The notes beneath the pieces are model-generated. The model saw nothing but the letters and a program-made list of their open reading frames with translations, was not told where the DNA came from and searched no databases. A DNA stretch of 64,000 nucleotides, from positions 248,001 through 312,000 of the forward strand of contig NZ_BONX01000003.1 of assembly GCF_016862935.1 (NCBI RefSeq), written 5' to 3'. Made by a program: the position numbers and the translations under genes. Source of the stretch: Plantactinospora mayteni (GTDB lineage: Bacteria > Actinomycetota > Actinomycetes > Mycobacteriales > Micromonosporaceae). Below are positions 42,211-51,872 of this stretch, piece after piece (position 1 is the first letter of the stretch; every line of letters starts with the position of its first letter).

Positions 42211-42686
42211 GGTTTCCCTCCGTCCAGTCGCTGCCGCGGCACGGCACCGGTCTGCGGCCGGCCGCCCCTGGTCACCACGACCAGGCCGTTGTCGGCGTCG
42301 ACGCATACCCAGTCGCCGGTCTCGATCACGTCCAGCGGGTCCTGGTCGAGGTCGGTGACCGCCGGTACCCGGGTCACCACCACGCCGAGCGCGATCTTGG
42401 TGTTCATGTAGTTGAAGATCATCGCCTTCGGTGCCGACCCGGCCAGCCGCGACATGTGGAACATGCCGGACCAGCCGGAGGAGCCCTTCGCGCCGGGGAA
42501 GACCAGGATCCGGTCCCGGAACGACTGGCCGGCGAGTTCGTGCCGGGACTCGATGATCCGGCCGCCGGTCGGCTCGATGCCGCCCCAGCCGGAGATGCTG
42601 TCCCGGGTCACCAGCGCCTCGCCCTCGGCCACCCCGCCGACCAGCCCCCGGCCGTGCAGCGTGATGGTGCTGCCCGTCGCCGTCAT
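42207..42686 (-). CDS. aconitase X small (swivel) subunit, DUF126
   Basis: 159 residues. LHGRGLVGGVAEGEALVTRDSISGWGGIEPTGGRIIESRHELAGQSFRDRILVFPGAKGSSGWSGMFH is the swivelling domain typical of split AcnX enzymes. It pairs with the catalytic subunit encoded just upstream, overlapping it by 4 nt (ATGA at 42683-42686). AcnX enzymes are iron-sulfur dehydratases (cis-3-hydroxy-L-proline dehydratase, mevalonate-5-phosphate dehydratase). This context suggests another hydroxy-acid. Confidence 0.92.
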   Translation of the reverse strand: MTATGSTITLHGRGLVGGVAEGEALVTRDSISGWGGIEPTGGRIIESRHELAGQSFRDRILVFPGAKGSSGWSGMFHMSRLAGSAPKAMIFNYMNTKIALGVVVTRVPAVTDLDQDPLDVIETGDWVCVDADNGLVVVTRGGRPQTGAVPRQRLDGGKP

Positions 42687-43960
42687 CGCAGCTCCCCCTG
42701 CCAGCGGCCGGTCAGCGCCGACTCCACACACTCCGTGGTACTGCCGAACCAGCCCTGCACCTTCATGATCGCCGGCAGGTAGTGCACCTGCTTGGCCGAG
42801 TCGGTGGCGATCACCCGGGTTCCCTTCGGCAGGAACTGCCCGATCGCCGGGCAGGTGTCGCTCATCAGCAGCGCACCGGCGTCCCGGAGGATCTGGGCGT
42901 AGCCGTTCTGCTCGGCGACCTGCCGGATGGCGCGCGGGGTGAAGACCCAGAGCGCGCTGTCCGCGTGCACCTTCCGGCCCTGGACCAGCCGGCAGACGTC
43001 CCGGATCTGGCTCAGTGTCGCGTGTGGACACCCGATCATCACCAGGTCGACGTCGGTGTCCCGGGCGGTGTGGTTCAACTGCTCGTACGTCTGCCGCCGC
43101 TCGCGCTCCCCGTACCGGAGGGTCTGCACCGGCCGGCGCGGGCCGAACGCCTCCTCGACACTCCTGGCCTCCACGGTGGTGCCGGGGATGTGATACATCT
43201 CGACCCCGCCCGAGGAGGCGGCAGCGGCGCCGAAGTGCTTGAGCTTGACCAGGTTCGGCACCTCGGTGATGCCGTCCAGCACCGGCACCCCCTCCTGGAC
43301 CAGCTCACCCACGTAGTAGCCGAGCAGTCCCCAGTCCAGGCTGCTGCGCACCGGCTCGGCCACCTCGACCAGGTGGCTGCCGAACCGGTTCTCGGCCAGG
43401 TGATAGCCCCAGTACGGGATCCTGCCGGTCAGCATCGCCGCCGCCGCGCTCTCCCGACCCTCCACATTGGTCCGGGCGCCGAGCACCGAGTTGACGTAGA
43501 CCACCGCCGAGGACTCCATCCAGGCGCAGTGCTCCCCCTTCACCGGCACGTTCCCGACCTGGTACGGCGTGCAGGTGTTCATCAGGTGGATGCCGTGCCG
43601 GGCGCTGTACGACTCGGACTCCTCGATCGCGTCGTGCGCCTCCTGGCTGAGCCCCTGCACCTGCCAGTGCTGGGTGTCCATCGGCCCGATGAGCTGATAG
43701 CTCTGCGCCCGCATCGGAGTGATCTCCACCGGTTTCGGGCTGTCCAGGCTGAACTCCGAGAAGACCGCGTCCGGGCCGGCGTGCCCGCAGAGCTGCATCT
43801 GCCGGGGGCCGAAGATGTTGGCCCCGCAGACGTTGTCGGTCTCCACCAGGCGTTCGGCGCCGAGCACCTCGCCGTACCGGATCAGCAGGTCCATCGCGGC
43901 CTGGACGGCCTCGCCCTGCTCGCCGTCGCGCATCCGCCGCTCGTCGTCGGTCAACCGCAT
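42683..43960 (-). CDS. aconitase X catalytic subunit
   Basis: 425 residues from ATG 43960. AcnX signatures: LTDDERRMRDGEQGEAVQAAMDLLIRYGEVLGAERLV, VCGANIFG, NTCTPYQVGNVPVKGEHCAWMESSAVVYVNSVLGARTN, MIGCPHATLSQI, MSDTCPAIGQ. The conserved cysteines in these blocks hold the Fe-S cluster. It forms a dehydratase with the 42207 subunit. Type-I/II assignment and substrate cannot be told. Located between an FAD oxidoreductase and the UGSC selenoprotein in one transcription unit. Confidence 0.93.
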   Translation of the reverse strand: MRLTDDERRMRDGEQGEAVQAAMDLLIRYGEVLGAERLVETDNVCGANIFGPRQMQLCGHAGPDAVFSEFSLDSPKPVEITPMRAQSYQLIGPMDTQHWQVQGLSQEAHDAIEESESYSARHGIHLMNTCTPYQVGNVPVKGEHCAWMESSAVVYVNSVLGARTNVEGRESAAAAMLTGRIPYWGYHLAENRFGSHLVEVAEPVRSSLDWGLLGYYVGELVQEGVPVLDGITEVPNLVKLKHFGAAAASSGGVEMYHIPGTTVEARSVEEAFGPRRPVQTLRYGERERRQTYEQLNHTARDTDVDLVMIGCPHATLSQIRDVCRLVQGRKVHADSALWVFTPRAIRQVAEQNGYAQILRDAGALLMSDTCPAIGQFLPKGTRVIATDSAKQVHYLPAIMKVQGWFGSTTECVESALTGRWQGELR

Positions 43961-44002
43961 CGACCCGTCACCTCCTCCGCTCGGCCGGCCCGACACCGGC
44001 GC

Positions 44003-45361
44003 TCACCACGACGTCCCCAGGTACGCCCCGTCCTCGGTCAGCCGCTTCTGCAACCGCGCGACGTCGACCTCGCCGCCGGCCACCCCGGCGCCGAGCGCCA
44101 GGTCCGCCGCCGTACCGGCCGCCTGGCCCATCGCGAAACACGGGCCGGTGACCCGGGCCGACGACTGCCCGTCGTGGGTCATCGAGGCGCACCGGCCGGC
44201 GACGTAGAGGTTGGCCAGTCGCTGCGGCACGATCATCCGGAACGGGAGCTGGTTGAAGCCGCGCGGGTCGTCGCCGTTCGGCCAGCGGATCACCACGTCC
44301 CCGGCCACGTGCGCCTCCACCGGCCAGCCGTTCACCCCGATGGTGTCCGGGAAGTCGACACAGTCCAGGATGTCGTCGCTGGTGAGCTGGTACGGGCCGA
44401 CGATCCGCCGGGTCTCCCGGATCCCGATCGACGGGGCGATGTCGACCACGTACGAGTCGGCGAAGCCGGGGACCTGCTCCCGGAAGAACGGGAACTGGTC
44501 CCGGATCTGCCGCCGGCCCTGCAACTCGCCGAGGCTGAGCTGCTCCACGTCGGTGCCGTCGATCGCGCTGCCGTCCGGGTTGCTGAGCTGGGTCATGTTG
44601 GCCCGCCACTCCAGCGGGTTACGCTGCGGGCGCACGATCGGCTTCTTCCGGGCGAACCGGAACGTGCCGGCCCGCTCGGCGGCGTCCATCAGCTCGGGCA
44701 GCCGCTCCCGCTCCCGGATCGCCGTCTCGGCGTCCACCCCGTTGATCCGGAACATCAGCGACGGATACATCATCCCGGCGTCGGCCGGGGTCTTCTCGTA
44801 GGGCGCACCGGCCCAGGCGGCCAGGTCGGCGTCGCCGGAGCAGTCGACGAAGAACCGCCCGACGATCGCACCCCGGCCGGACTTCGACTCGACCAGTACG
44901 GCGTGCACGGTGTCGTCGGCGCCCATCAGCACCCCGACGGCGAGGGCATGGAAGAGCACCTTCGCCCCCGACTCCACCACCAGGTCGTCGGTGGCGATCT
45001 TGTACGCCGAGATGTCGTACGCCTGGGCCAGGATCCGGTTCTCGAAGGAGAGGTGTGCCGGATTCAGCCCGTCCAGCGCTGCCATCCGGGCCAGCAGGTC
45101 GTCGGCGAGCCCGTGGATCACCTGACGGTGCTCGCCGTGCACGTTGGCGTGCAGCCCGCAGAAGGTGCTCAGCCCACCGGCGCTGCCGGCCCCGCCGAGA
45201 TAGCCGTACCGCTCGATCAGGATGGTGGACCGGCCGGTCCGGGCTGCGGCGGCTGCCGCCATCACCCCGGCCGGTCCGCCGCCGAGCACCACCACGTCGT
45301 ACTCGCCGAGCACCGGGGTACGCCGCCCCGGCTCGACCAGTTCCCCGCTGCCGGACGTCAT
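44003..45361 (-). CDS. FAD-dependent oxidoreductase (FAD_oxidored family)
   Basis: 452 residues. Dinucleotide fold YDVVVLGGGPAGVMAAAAAARTGRSTILIERYGYLGGAGSAG. Mid part IVGRFFVDCSGDADLAAWAGAP, and C-terminal LYVAGRCASMTHDGQSSARVTGPCFAMGQAAGTAADLAL. Members oxidise hydroxy-acids or sugar derivatives, and several act beside dehydratases. ATG overlaps the stop of the IlvD/Edd gene (ATGA, 45358-45361), so the two are translated together. The conserved Cys in CSGDAD and GPCFAMG may be structural. Confidence 0.9.
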   Translation of the reverse strand: MTSGSGELVEPGRRTPVLGEYDVVVLGGGPAGVMAAAAAARTGRSTILIERYGYLGGAGSAGGLSTFCGLHANVHGEHRQVIHGLADDLLARMAALDGLNPAHLSFENRILAQAYDISAYKIATDDLVVESGAKVLFHALAVGVLMGADDTVHAVLVESKSGRGAIVGRFFVDCSGDADLAAWAGAPYEKTPADAGMMYPSLMFRINGVDAETAIRERERLPELMDAAERAGTFRFARKKPIVRPQRNPLEWRANMTQLSNPDGSAIDGTDVEQLSLGELQGRRQIRDQFPFFREQVPGFADSYVVDIAPSIGIRETRRIVGPYQLTSDDILDCVDFPDTIGVNGWPVEAHVAGDVVIRWPNGDDPRGFNQLPFRMIVPQRLANLYVAGRCASMTHDGQSSARVTGPCFAMGQAAGTAADLALGAGVAGGEVDVARLQKRLTEDGAYLGTSW

Positions 45362-47040
45362 CCCTTGTTCCCTTCTTCGGTCAGCACGGCACCCTCGGCC
45401 ACCGGGGTGACCAGTCGCTCGTAGATGGCGAGCCAGCCCTGCTCGCCGGAGTCCGGTCGGGGCCGGAACCGCTCGCGGCGCTCCGCGAGCACCTCGGCCG
45501 GGACCAGCAGGTCGACCGTGCGGGCGGCGACGTCGATCGCGATCGGGTCGCCCGCCTCGACCAGTCCCAGCGGTCCGCCGACGGCCGCCTCCGGGGAGAC
45601 CTCGGCGACCACGATCCCGGTGTTAACCAGCCCGGACATCTGCCCGTCGGTGACCACCGCGACCTGGTCGCCCAGCCCCGCCCCGTCCAGGGCGAAGACC
45701 ACCGCCGAGGCCATCCCCATCCCCGGGCCGCCCTTCGGGCCGAGTCCGGCCACCACCACCACGTGGCCGGGCCGGATCTGACCGGCGGCCAGCCCGGCCA
45801 GGGCGGCGTCCCGGCTGGGGTAGACGATCGCCCGGCCCTCGAACCGGGTCGGCCCCCGGTCGTCGACCGGTCGCTTCACCGCCGCACCGTCCGGGGCCAG
45901 CGAGCCGCGTACCACCACGATGCCGGGGCGGCGGCCGAGCGGGCGGTCGACCGGTCGGATGATCTCCTCGTCCGCGACCGTGACGCCGGCCAGCACCTCG
46001 CCGAGGGTCTGGCCGGTCACCGTACGGGCCGACAGGTGCAGTTGGCCGGCGAGCTGCTTCAGCACCGCCAGGGCACCACCGGCCGCCTCGAACTCCTCGA
46101 TGAAGTGCGGCCCGTTCGGCCGGATCGCGGCGAGCAGCGGCACCGCGTCGGCGTACCGCTCGAACAGCGCCGGGACGTCGACGGCGCGGCGCGCCTCGAC
46201 GGCGACCGCCTGGAGGTGTTTGATCGTGTTGACCGAGCCGCTCACCGCCAGCAGCACGGTCACCGCGTTCTCGAACGCCTCGACGGTGAGGATGTCGCTC
46301 GGCTTGAGCCCCTCCGCCACCATCGCGACGATCCGCTCGCCGGCCCGGCGCACGTCCGCCCACATCCGGGGGCTGTTCGCCAGCACCGGGGTACTGCCCG
46401 GCAGGGTCATCCCGAGCGCCTCGCTGGCGATGTGCATCGAGTTGGCGGTACCCATCCCGGCGCACACCCCCGGCCCCCGGATCGCGTTGTCGCTCATCTC
46501 GGTCAGGTCCGGCAGCGAGAGGTGCCCGGCCGCCACGTGACCGGCGGCGAGGAAGACCTCCTCGATGTCGACGTGCTCGCCCCGGAACCGGCCGCTCGGC
46601 TGGTAGCCGCAGCCGACCACGATGGTCGGGATGTCCAGCCGGGCCGCCGCCATCAACTGGCCGGGCGCGGTCTTGTCGCAGGAGGCCAGGCAGACCATCC
46701 CGTCCAGCAGCGCACCCTCGACCGCGACCTCGATGTCGTTCACGATCAGGTCCCGGCTGGGCAGGATGTACCGGCCGTCCCGGCCGGCGCTGGTGATGAA
46801 GTCGCTGGGCGCGGCGGTACGCACCTCGAACGGCACCCCGCCGGCGGCCCGGATCGCCTCCTTCAGCGGCGGCACGATGTCGTCCAGGTGGCTGAAGCAG
46901 ATCGCCAGGTTCGACGAGGAGTTGACGATCGCGATCTTCGGTTTCGTCATCTCCTCGTCGGTCAGCCCGAGGGCCCGCCACTGGGCCCGCCGGACGGCCC
47001 AGCGGGAACTGCCGACCGCGAGGTTGCTGCGCAGGGTCAT
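45358..47040 (-). CDS. IlvD/Edd-family dehydratase
   Basis: 560 residues. Fe-S dehydratase of the dihydroxy-acid/6-phosphogluconate/sugar-acid group: cluster cysteines in LAICFSHLDDI, CLASCDKTAPGQL and GPGVCAGMGTANSM; C-terminal GPKGGPGMGMASAVVFALDGAGLGDQVAVVTDGQMSG. ilvD for branched-chain synthesis would lie with ilv genes; here it is in a catabolic operon, so a sugar- or hydroxy-acid dehydratase is more likely. 24 bp after the SDR gene. Confidence 0.93.
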   Translation of the reverse strand: MTLRSNLAVGSSRWAVRRAQWRALGLTDEEMTKPKIAIVNSSSNLAICFSHLDDIVPPLKEAIRAAGGVPFEVRTAAPSDFITSAGRDGRYILPSRDLIVNDIEVAVEGALLDGMVCLASCDKTAPGQLMAAARLDIPTIVVGCGYQPSGRFRGEHVDIEEVFLAAGHVAAGHLSLPDLTEMSDNAIRGPGVCAGMGTANSMHIASEALGMTLPGSTPVLANSPRMWADVRRAGERIVAMVAEGLKPSDILTVEAFENAVTVLLAVSGSVNTIKHLQAVAVEARRAVDVPALFERYADAVPLLAAIRPNGPHFIEEFEAAGGALAVLKQLAGQLHLSARTVTGQTLGEVLAGVTVADEEIIRPVDRPLGRRPGIVVVRGSLAPDGAAVKRPVDDRGPTRFEGRAIVYPSRDAALAGLAAGQIRPGHVVVVAGLGPKGGPGMGMASAVVFALDGAGLGDQVAVVTDGQMSGLVNTGIVVAEVSPEAAVGGPLGLVEAGDPIAIDVAARTVDLLVPAEVLAERRERFRPRPDSGEQGWLAIYERLVTPVAEGAVLTEEGNKG

Positions 47041-47064
47041 CGGAGATCTCCTCGGGACGACGGG

Positions 47065-47835
47065 TCACGCGTTCAGCGCCCCGTCGATCAGGTGGGTGGC
47101 GCCGGAGACGTAGCTCGCCTCGTCGGAGAGGAGCCAGGTCGCCAGGTGCGCCACCTCCTCGGCGGTGCCATACCTGGCCAGCGGCACCCGGGCCGCCGCC
47201 CGGTCGTACGCGCCCTGCGGGTCGTCCGGGGCCACCTGCACGGTCAGGTCCCGGGCCATCCGGGTGTCGATGTGCCCCGGCGCGACGGTGTTGACCCGGA
47301 TCCCGTACGGCGCACCCTCCAGCGCGGCACACCGGGTCAGCCCGATCACCCCGTGCTTCGACGCCACGTACGGGCTGAACGTCGCGCTGCCCCGGATCCC
47401 GGCCATCGAGGCGGTGTTCACGATCGCACCGCCGCGCTGCGCCTTCATCACCCGGAGCACCTCCCGCAGTCCCAGGAAGACGCCGCGCAGGTTCACCGCG
47501 ATCACCCGGTCGAAGTCGTCGACGCCGAGTTCGGTGATCGGGGCCATCCGCCCCTCGATGCCGGCGTTGTTGAAGAACGCGTCGATCCGGCCGTACGCCG
47601 CCACCGCCTCGGCGACGTACCCGGCGACCTCGGCCTCCTGGCTGACGTCCGCCCGGATCGCCCGGACCGGTCCGGTGCCGCCCAGCTCGGCGGCGGTGCC
47701 GGCCAGCGCCTCGGCGTCCCGGTCCACCAGCACCACCCGGGCGCCGTCGGCCAGCAGCCGCTGCCCCACCGCCCGGCCGAAGCCAGCCGCGCCGCCGGTG
47801 ACGACCGCCACCCGACCCTCGAATCTGCCTGCCAT
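47065..47835 (-). CDS. short-chain dehydrogenase/reductase
   Basis: 256 residues, classical SDR: VAVVTGGAAGFGRAVGQRL (NAD(P) binding), NNAG (as FNNAGIEG), catalytic Ser in NTASMAG, Tyr-x3-Lys as YVASKHG, C-terminal SDEASYVSGATHLIDGALNA. The acidic residue after the second strand (VLVDRDAEAL) favours NAD. Five bp after the next SDR gene. Likely oxidises an alcohol intermediate. Confidence 0.92.
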   Translation of the reverse strand: MAGRFEGRVAVVTGGAAGFGRAVGQRLLADGARVVLVDRDAEALAGTAAELGGTGPVRAIRADVSQEAEVAGYVAEAVAAYGRIDAFFNNAGIEGRMAPITELGVDDFDRVIAVNLRGVFLGLREVLRVMKAQRGGAIVNTASMAGIRGSATFSPYVASKHGVIGLTRCAALEGAPYGIRVNTVAPGHIDTRMARDLTVQVAPDDPQGAYDRAAARVPLARYGTAEEVAHLATWLLSDEASYVSGATHLIDGALNA

Positions 47836-47840
47836 CGCGT

Positions 47841-48755
47841 TCAGCTCGCCTTTCCGTTGACCGTCGGAGGATTCGTCCGCGCGACCGGGGGCACGCGATC
47901 GAGGACCGGGTTGGCCCGATCGAGAACCGGATTGGCCCGATCGAGGATGTTGCCGGCCCGCTCCCGGATCCGGTCGTCCCAGTCGGCGTCGGTCAGCGCG
48001 TACAACCGGTCTGCGCGGATCGCCGCGACCAGGTGTTCCGCGACCTCGGCCGGGGACATCCCCTCGGCCAGCCGGGCGTGCATCAGCTCCCGCTTGGACC
48101 GGCCGGCCACCGCACCCGGAGTCTCGGTCTCGTTGCGCAGCTCGCTCGGCCGGTTACGGCTGCCGAGGAAGAGGTTCGTCGCGATGGTCCCCGGGCAGAG
48201 CGCGGTGACCCCCACCGGTACGCCCCGGGTGCGCAGGTCGGCGTAGAGGGTCTCGGTCAGCGCCAGTACGGCGTGTTTGGTGATGCCGTACATGTTGGAC
48301 GGACGGGTCACCGCGGTCATCGAGGCGGTGTTCACCACGTGCCCGCCCTCGCCGTGCGACAGGATCAGCGGGAGGAAGGTCCGCACCCCGTAGACCACGC
48401 TCCAGAAGTTGACCCCGACGGTCCAGGTCCAGTCCCGGTCGGTCGCCTCCCAGATCGCCCCGTCGAGATAGCCCTCGACTCCGGCGTTGTTGCAGATCAC
48501 GTGCACCTTGCCGAACGCCTCGACCGCCCGGTCGGCGAGGTCGCGCACGGCCGCCGGGTCGGAGACGTCGGTGCGTACCCCGACGACCTGGTGGCCGTCG
48601 GCGGTCAGCTCGGCGACCGCCCGGTCCAGCGCGTCCGCCTGGACGTCGGCCGCGACGACCCGCATGCCCTCCTCGGCGAAGCGCTGCGCGAAGGCCCGGC
48701 CCATCCCACTGCCGGCGCCGGTCACCACGGCGACCCTGTCCCGGAACTCCCTCAC
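47841..48755 (-). CDS. short-chain dehydrogenase with repeat-bearing C-terminus
   Basis: 304 residues from GTG 48755 (GAGGGAG upstream); longer in-frame extensions run through intergenic repeats and are rejected. SDR motifs: VAVVTGAGSGMGRAFAQRF, CNNAGVEGYL, NTASMTAV, Tyr-x3-Lys as YGITKHA. The tail continues about 40 residues beyond the SDR core and holds a tandem repeat, DRANPVLDRANPVLDRVPP, caused by a short duplication in the DNA (about 47893-47945). Confidence 0.9.
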   Translation of the reverse strand: MREFRDRVAVVTGAGSGMGRAFAQRFAEEGMRVVAADVQADALDRAVAELTADGHQVVGVRTDVSDPAAVRDLADRAVEAFGKVHVICNNAGVEGYLDGAIWEATDRDWTWTVGVNFWSVVYGVRTFLPLILSHGEGGHVVNTASMTAVTRPSNMYGITKHAVLALTETLYADLRTRGVPVGVTALCPGTIATNLFLGSRNRPSELRNETETPGAVAGRSKRELMHARLAEGMSPAEVAEHLVAAIRADRLYALTDADWDDRIRERAGNILDRANPVLDRANPVLDRVPPVARTNPPTVNGKAS

Positions 48756-48812
48756 CTGACTCCCTCCCGCTCCCCGCCCACGCCCGGCCGCCGGCCGGGC
48801 ACGCTCTCGACC

Positions 48813-48953
48813 CCGCCGCCGGTCATGGCCGTCCACCGACCAGGCACACTCCCGATCCCGCCGCCGGTCACGGCCCTCCACCGACCAGGCACACCCTCGA
48901 CCCGTCGCCGCCGCCGACCAGTCACGCCCGCGCCCCCGCCGCCGGTCACGGCC
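48813..48953. repeat. 45-bp repeat reaching a gene stop codon
   Basis: Units start at 48813 and 48858 (CCGCCGCCGG...), with a diverged piece and the original block at 48936. The block contains the stop codon of the alcohol dehydrogenase gene (complement, 48946-48948). So the 3' end of that gene has been copied into the gap before the SDR gene. Confidence 0.85.
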
Positions 48954-49947
48954 GCACCAGGACCCGGACCAGGTCGCCCGGGTGGCGCAGCCGGACCAGG
49001 GTCTCCGGTACCTCCGCCAGCGAGACCCGCTCGCTGACCAGCGCCGCCCCGTCGACCCGGCCGGCCAGCAGGTGCGCCACCGCCTGTGCGTAGTCGTCGG
49101 CGTCGAAGGCGCAACTGCCGACCACGGTCAGTCCCCGGCCGACCAGCCCCCGGGCGTCCAGCGACTCCGGCGCGGAGTTCAACGCGACCTGCACGGCCAC
49201 TCCGCCGGGTGCGAGTACCGCCACCGTCTCGGCCAGCGCACCGACCGCCGCCGAACACTCGTAGCCGGAGCCGAAGGCCAGCCCGTGCTCCGCCGCGTGC
49301 CGGGCCAGCGAGGTGACCCGGCTGTCCAGTACCACGTCCGCGCCGAGCGCCTCGGCGGCGGCCCGACGTCCGGCGGAACGGCCGACCGCGACGATCGGGC
49401 CGGCGCCGGCCAGCCGCAACGCCAGGATCACGTTCAGCCCGACGCTGCCGACCCCGTAGACCACGGCTGGTTCGCCGGGCTCGGGCCGGCCGAGGCGTAC
49501 CGCCCGGAGCGCCACCGCCAGCGGTTCGGCGTGCGCACCGAGTTCCGGCTCGACCTCGTCCGGCAGCGCCACGAGCTGCGCCTGCGGCACGGCGACGTAC
49601 TCCGCGTACGCCCCCGGGGCGGTCAGCCCGAGGTTGGGCAGGGCCGGGCAGCGGAACGGCAGGTGGCGCCGGCAGGACTGGCAGGTCCCGCAGCCGCCGA
49701 GCGGGTTCACCGCGACCGGCTGCCCGATCCGCCACCGGTCGGCATCCCGGCCCCGCTCGGCGATCCGCCCGGCGAACTCGTGCCCGAGCACGTGTCCGGG
49801 TACGGCCCGGCCGTGCTCGACCATGTGCACGTCGGAGCCGCACAGCCCGCAGGCGTCGACCGCGACGACCACGCCGTCCGGGGTGGGCACCGGATCCGGC
49901 AGTTCGGCCAGTTCGGTGCCGCCCGGCACACAGACGACGGCGCGCAT
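48946..49947 (-). CDS. zinc-dependent alcohol dehydrogenase (MDR family)
   Basis: 333 residues. Catalytic zinc site ACGLCGSDVH and GHEFAGRI. Structural zinc Cys cluster NPLGGCGTCQSCRRHLPFRC. Rossmann loop VYGVGSVGLNVIL. The threonine/sorbitol-dehydrogenase-like branch oxidises polyols or hydroxy-acids with NAD. Starts 3 bp after the transketolase C-subunit stop. Its 3' end is part of a repeat. Confidence 0.93.
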   Translation of the reverse strand: MRAVVCVPGGTELAELPDPVPTPDGVVVAVDACGLCGSDVHMVEHGRAVPGHVLGHEFAGRIAERGRDADRWRIGQPVAVNPLGGCGTCQSCRRHLPFRCPALPNLGLTAPGAYAEYVAVPQAQLVALPDEVEPELGAHAEPLAVALRAVRLGRPEPGEPAVVYGVGSVGLNVILALRLAGAGPIVAVGRSAGRRAAAEALGADVVLDSRVTSLARHAAEHGLAFGSGYECSAAVGALAETVAVLAPGGVAVQVALNSAPESLDARGLVGRGLTVVGSCAFDADDYAQAVAHLLAGRVDGAALVSERVSLAEVPETLVRLRHPGDLVRVLVRP

Positions 49948-49950
49948 CGC

Positions 49951-50982
49951 TCAGGCCCCGACCAGCGCCCGGGCTCGCCGGGCCACGCCGTCCGGGGTGA
50001 GGCCGTAGTGCGCGTGCAGCGTGGCCGGCACCCCGACCTCCAGGTCGACGTCGGGCAGCGCCAGGGTGTCGAGATCCGCCGGTACCCGGTGCCGGCCCAG
50101 CACCTCGGCGACGATCGAGCCGAGCCCGCCGATCTCGTTGTGCTCCTCGACGGTGAGCAGTTTGCCGGTGCGCTGGGCCGCCGCCAGCAGGGCTTCCCGG
50201 TCGAACGGCTTGAGGTAGACCGCGTCGAGTACCGCCGCCTCGATTCCCTCGGCCGCCAGGGTCTCGGCGGCGGCCAGCGCGAGACCGACCCCGATGCCGT
50301 ACCCGATGATGGTCAGGTCGTCACCGGGGCGGACCTGGACCCACTTGCCGTAGTCGAAGGTCGGCGGCTCCGGATAGACCGGCAGGGTGCCCTCGCTGAT
50401 CCGGTAGAAGACCGGGCCGTCATGCTCCACAGTAGAGCGGAGCAGTCCGACGGTGGCGTTGCTGTCCGCCGGCGCCACCACGGTCAGGTTGGTCAGGGTA
50501 CGCGCGATCGCCACGTCCTCGACCGCGTGGTGGCTGGTGCCGAAGAACCCCATCGCCAGCCCGGAGAGCCGGGCCACGAACCGCACCGGCAGATGGTTGT
50601 ACGCCACGTCGGTGCGCAACTGCTCGGCACACTTGATCGCCCCGAACGGCGCCATCGACAGCACGTACGGCCGCAGCCCACTCGCCGCCATCCCGGCCGC
50701 CGCCGAGATGGTGTTGGTCTCGGCGATGCCGAACTCGAAGTACCGCTCCGGATGCCGGGCCCGCAGGTCGGCCAGCACCGCGCTCATGTCGGCGGAGAGC
50801 GCCACCACCCGTTCGTCGGCGTCGGCGAGTCGGGCGATCTCCACACCCACCGGATTGGTCTTCACCTGGGTGTGGCCCTTGTCGTCGGCGAAGACGTCGA
50901 CCATCTTCTCCCGCGCCTCCGGGGCCTTCTCCTGTCCGGGCGGCATCGGGTCTGTCGCGGGTGGGGCCTGGGTCTCGGTCAT
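49951..50982 (-). CDS. transketolase C-terminal subunit
   Basis: 343 residues. Pyrimidine-binding and C-terminal domains of transketolase: VVALSADMSAVLADLRARHPERYFEFGIAETNTISAAAGMAASG, TSHHAVEDVAIARTLTNLTVVAPADS, GPVFYRISEG, then the transketolase_C fold (GDDLTIIGYGIGVGLALAAAETL). Needs the N-subunit encoded upstream, which it overlaps by 4 nt. Split transketolases often act on specialised substrates rather than the pentose pathway. Confidence 0.93.
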   Translation of the reverse strand: MTETQAPPATDPMPPGQEKAPEAREKMVDVFADDKGHTQVKTNPVGVEIARLADADERVVALSADMSAVLADLRARHPERYFEFGIAETNTISAAAGMAASGLRPYVLSMAPFGAIKCAEQLRTDVAYNHLPVRFVARLSGLAMGFFGTSHHAVEDVAIARTLTNLTVVAPADSNATVGLLRSTVEHDGPVFYRISEGTLPVYPEPPTFDYGKWVQVRPGDDLTIIGYGIGVGLALAAAETLAAEGIEAAVLDAVYLKPFDREALLAAAQRTGKLLTVEEHNEIGGLGSIVAEVLGRHRVPADLDTLALPDVDLEVGVPATLHAHYGLTPDGVARRARALVGA

Positions 50983-51872
50983 CGCATCCTCGCTTCGATC
51001 TCGGCGCGAGCCCGGTCGCGCTGTTCCGGGGTCAGATGGCCGAGGTGCCAGGACTGCGGCGACTCCTCCATCATCGCCAGGCCCTTGCCCTTGCGGGTCC
51101 GGGCGACCACGCAGACCGGCCGCCCCTCGCCGACCGGGGGCAGCGCGTCGAAGGTCGCGCAGAGCGCCGCCACGTCGTGCCCGTCCACCTCGACCGCCTG
51201 CCAGCCGAACGCGGTGAAGCGGTCGGCGACCGACTCGATGTCGATGGCGTCGGAGGTCGGCCCGTGCCCGGAAAAGCCGTTCGCGTCGACGATCGCGACC
51301 AACCCGCCGCCGAGCCGGTAGTGGCCGGCAGCCATGATCGCCTCCCAGACCTGCCCCTCCTGGATCTCGCCGTCGCCGGTGAGTACGAAGGTGCGGTAGT
51401 CCCGCCCGGTCAGCCGGCCGGCCAGGCTCATGCCCAGCCCGACCGAGAGGTTGTGGCCGAGCGACCCGGAGCTGAAGTCGACACCGGGGGCGAGCCGCAT
51501 GTTCGGGTGGTCGTTGAGCGGGCTGCCGAGCTGGCCGAACGTCTCCAGCCACTCCGCCGGGTAGTAGCCGAGGTCGGCGTAGACCGGCCAGAGCCCGGTC
51601 GCGACGTGTCCCTTGCCGAGCAGGAACCGGTCCCGGTCCGGCCAGTCCGGCCGGCCCGGGCGCAGCCGCAGGGTGTGGTAGTAGAGCACCGAGAAGATCT
51701 CCGCGCAGGAGAAGGTGCTGGAGTAGTGGCCGAGGCCGGCCTGGTCGATCAGGTCTATCGTGCGCAGCCGGATCCAGTCCGCCCGCCGGGCCAGTTCGGC
51801 GTGGCCGACCGGCCGCCCCCGCTCCAGTTCCTTTGTCGTCCCGCTGCCGGGTATCTCCGCCGTTGCTGTCAT
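50979..51872 (-). CDS. transketolase N-terminal subunit
   Basis: 297 residues. Thiamine-diphosphate module: ...[61 protein letters not shown] and [35 protein letters not shown]-type ThDP/Mg motif (as GDGEIQEG...DANGFSGHG). Transfers a two-carbon ketol unit. ATG overlaps the aldehyde dehydrogenase stop (ATGA). Confidence 0.93.
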   Translation of the reverse strand: [297 protein letters not shown]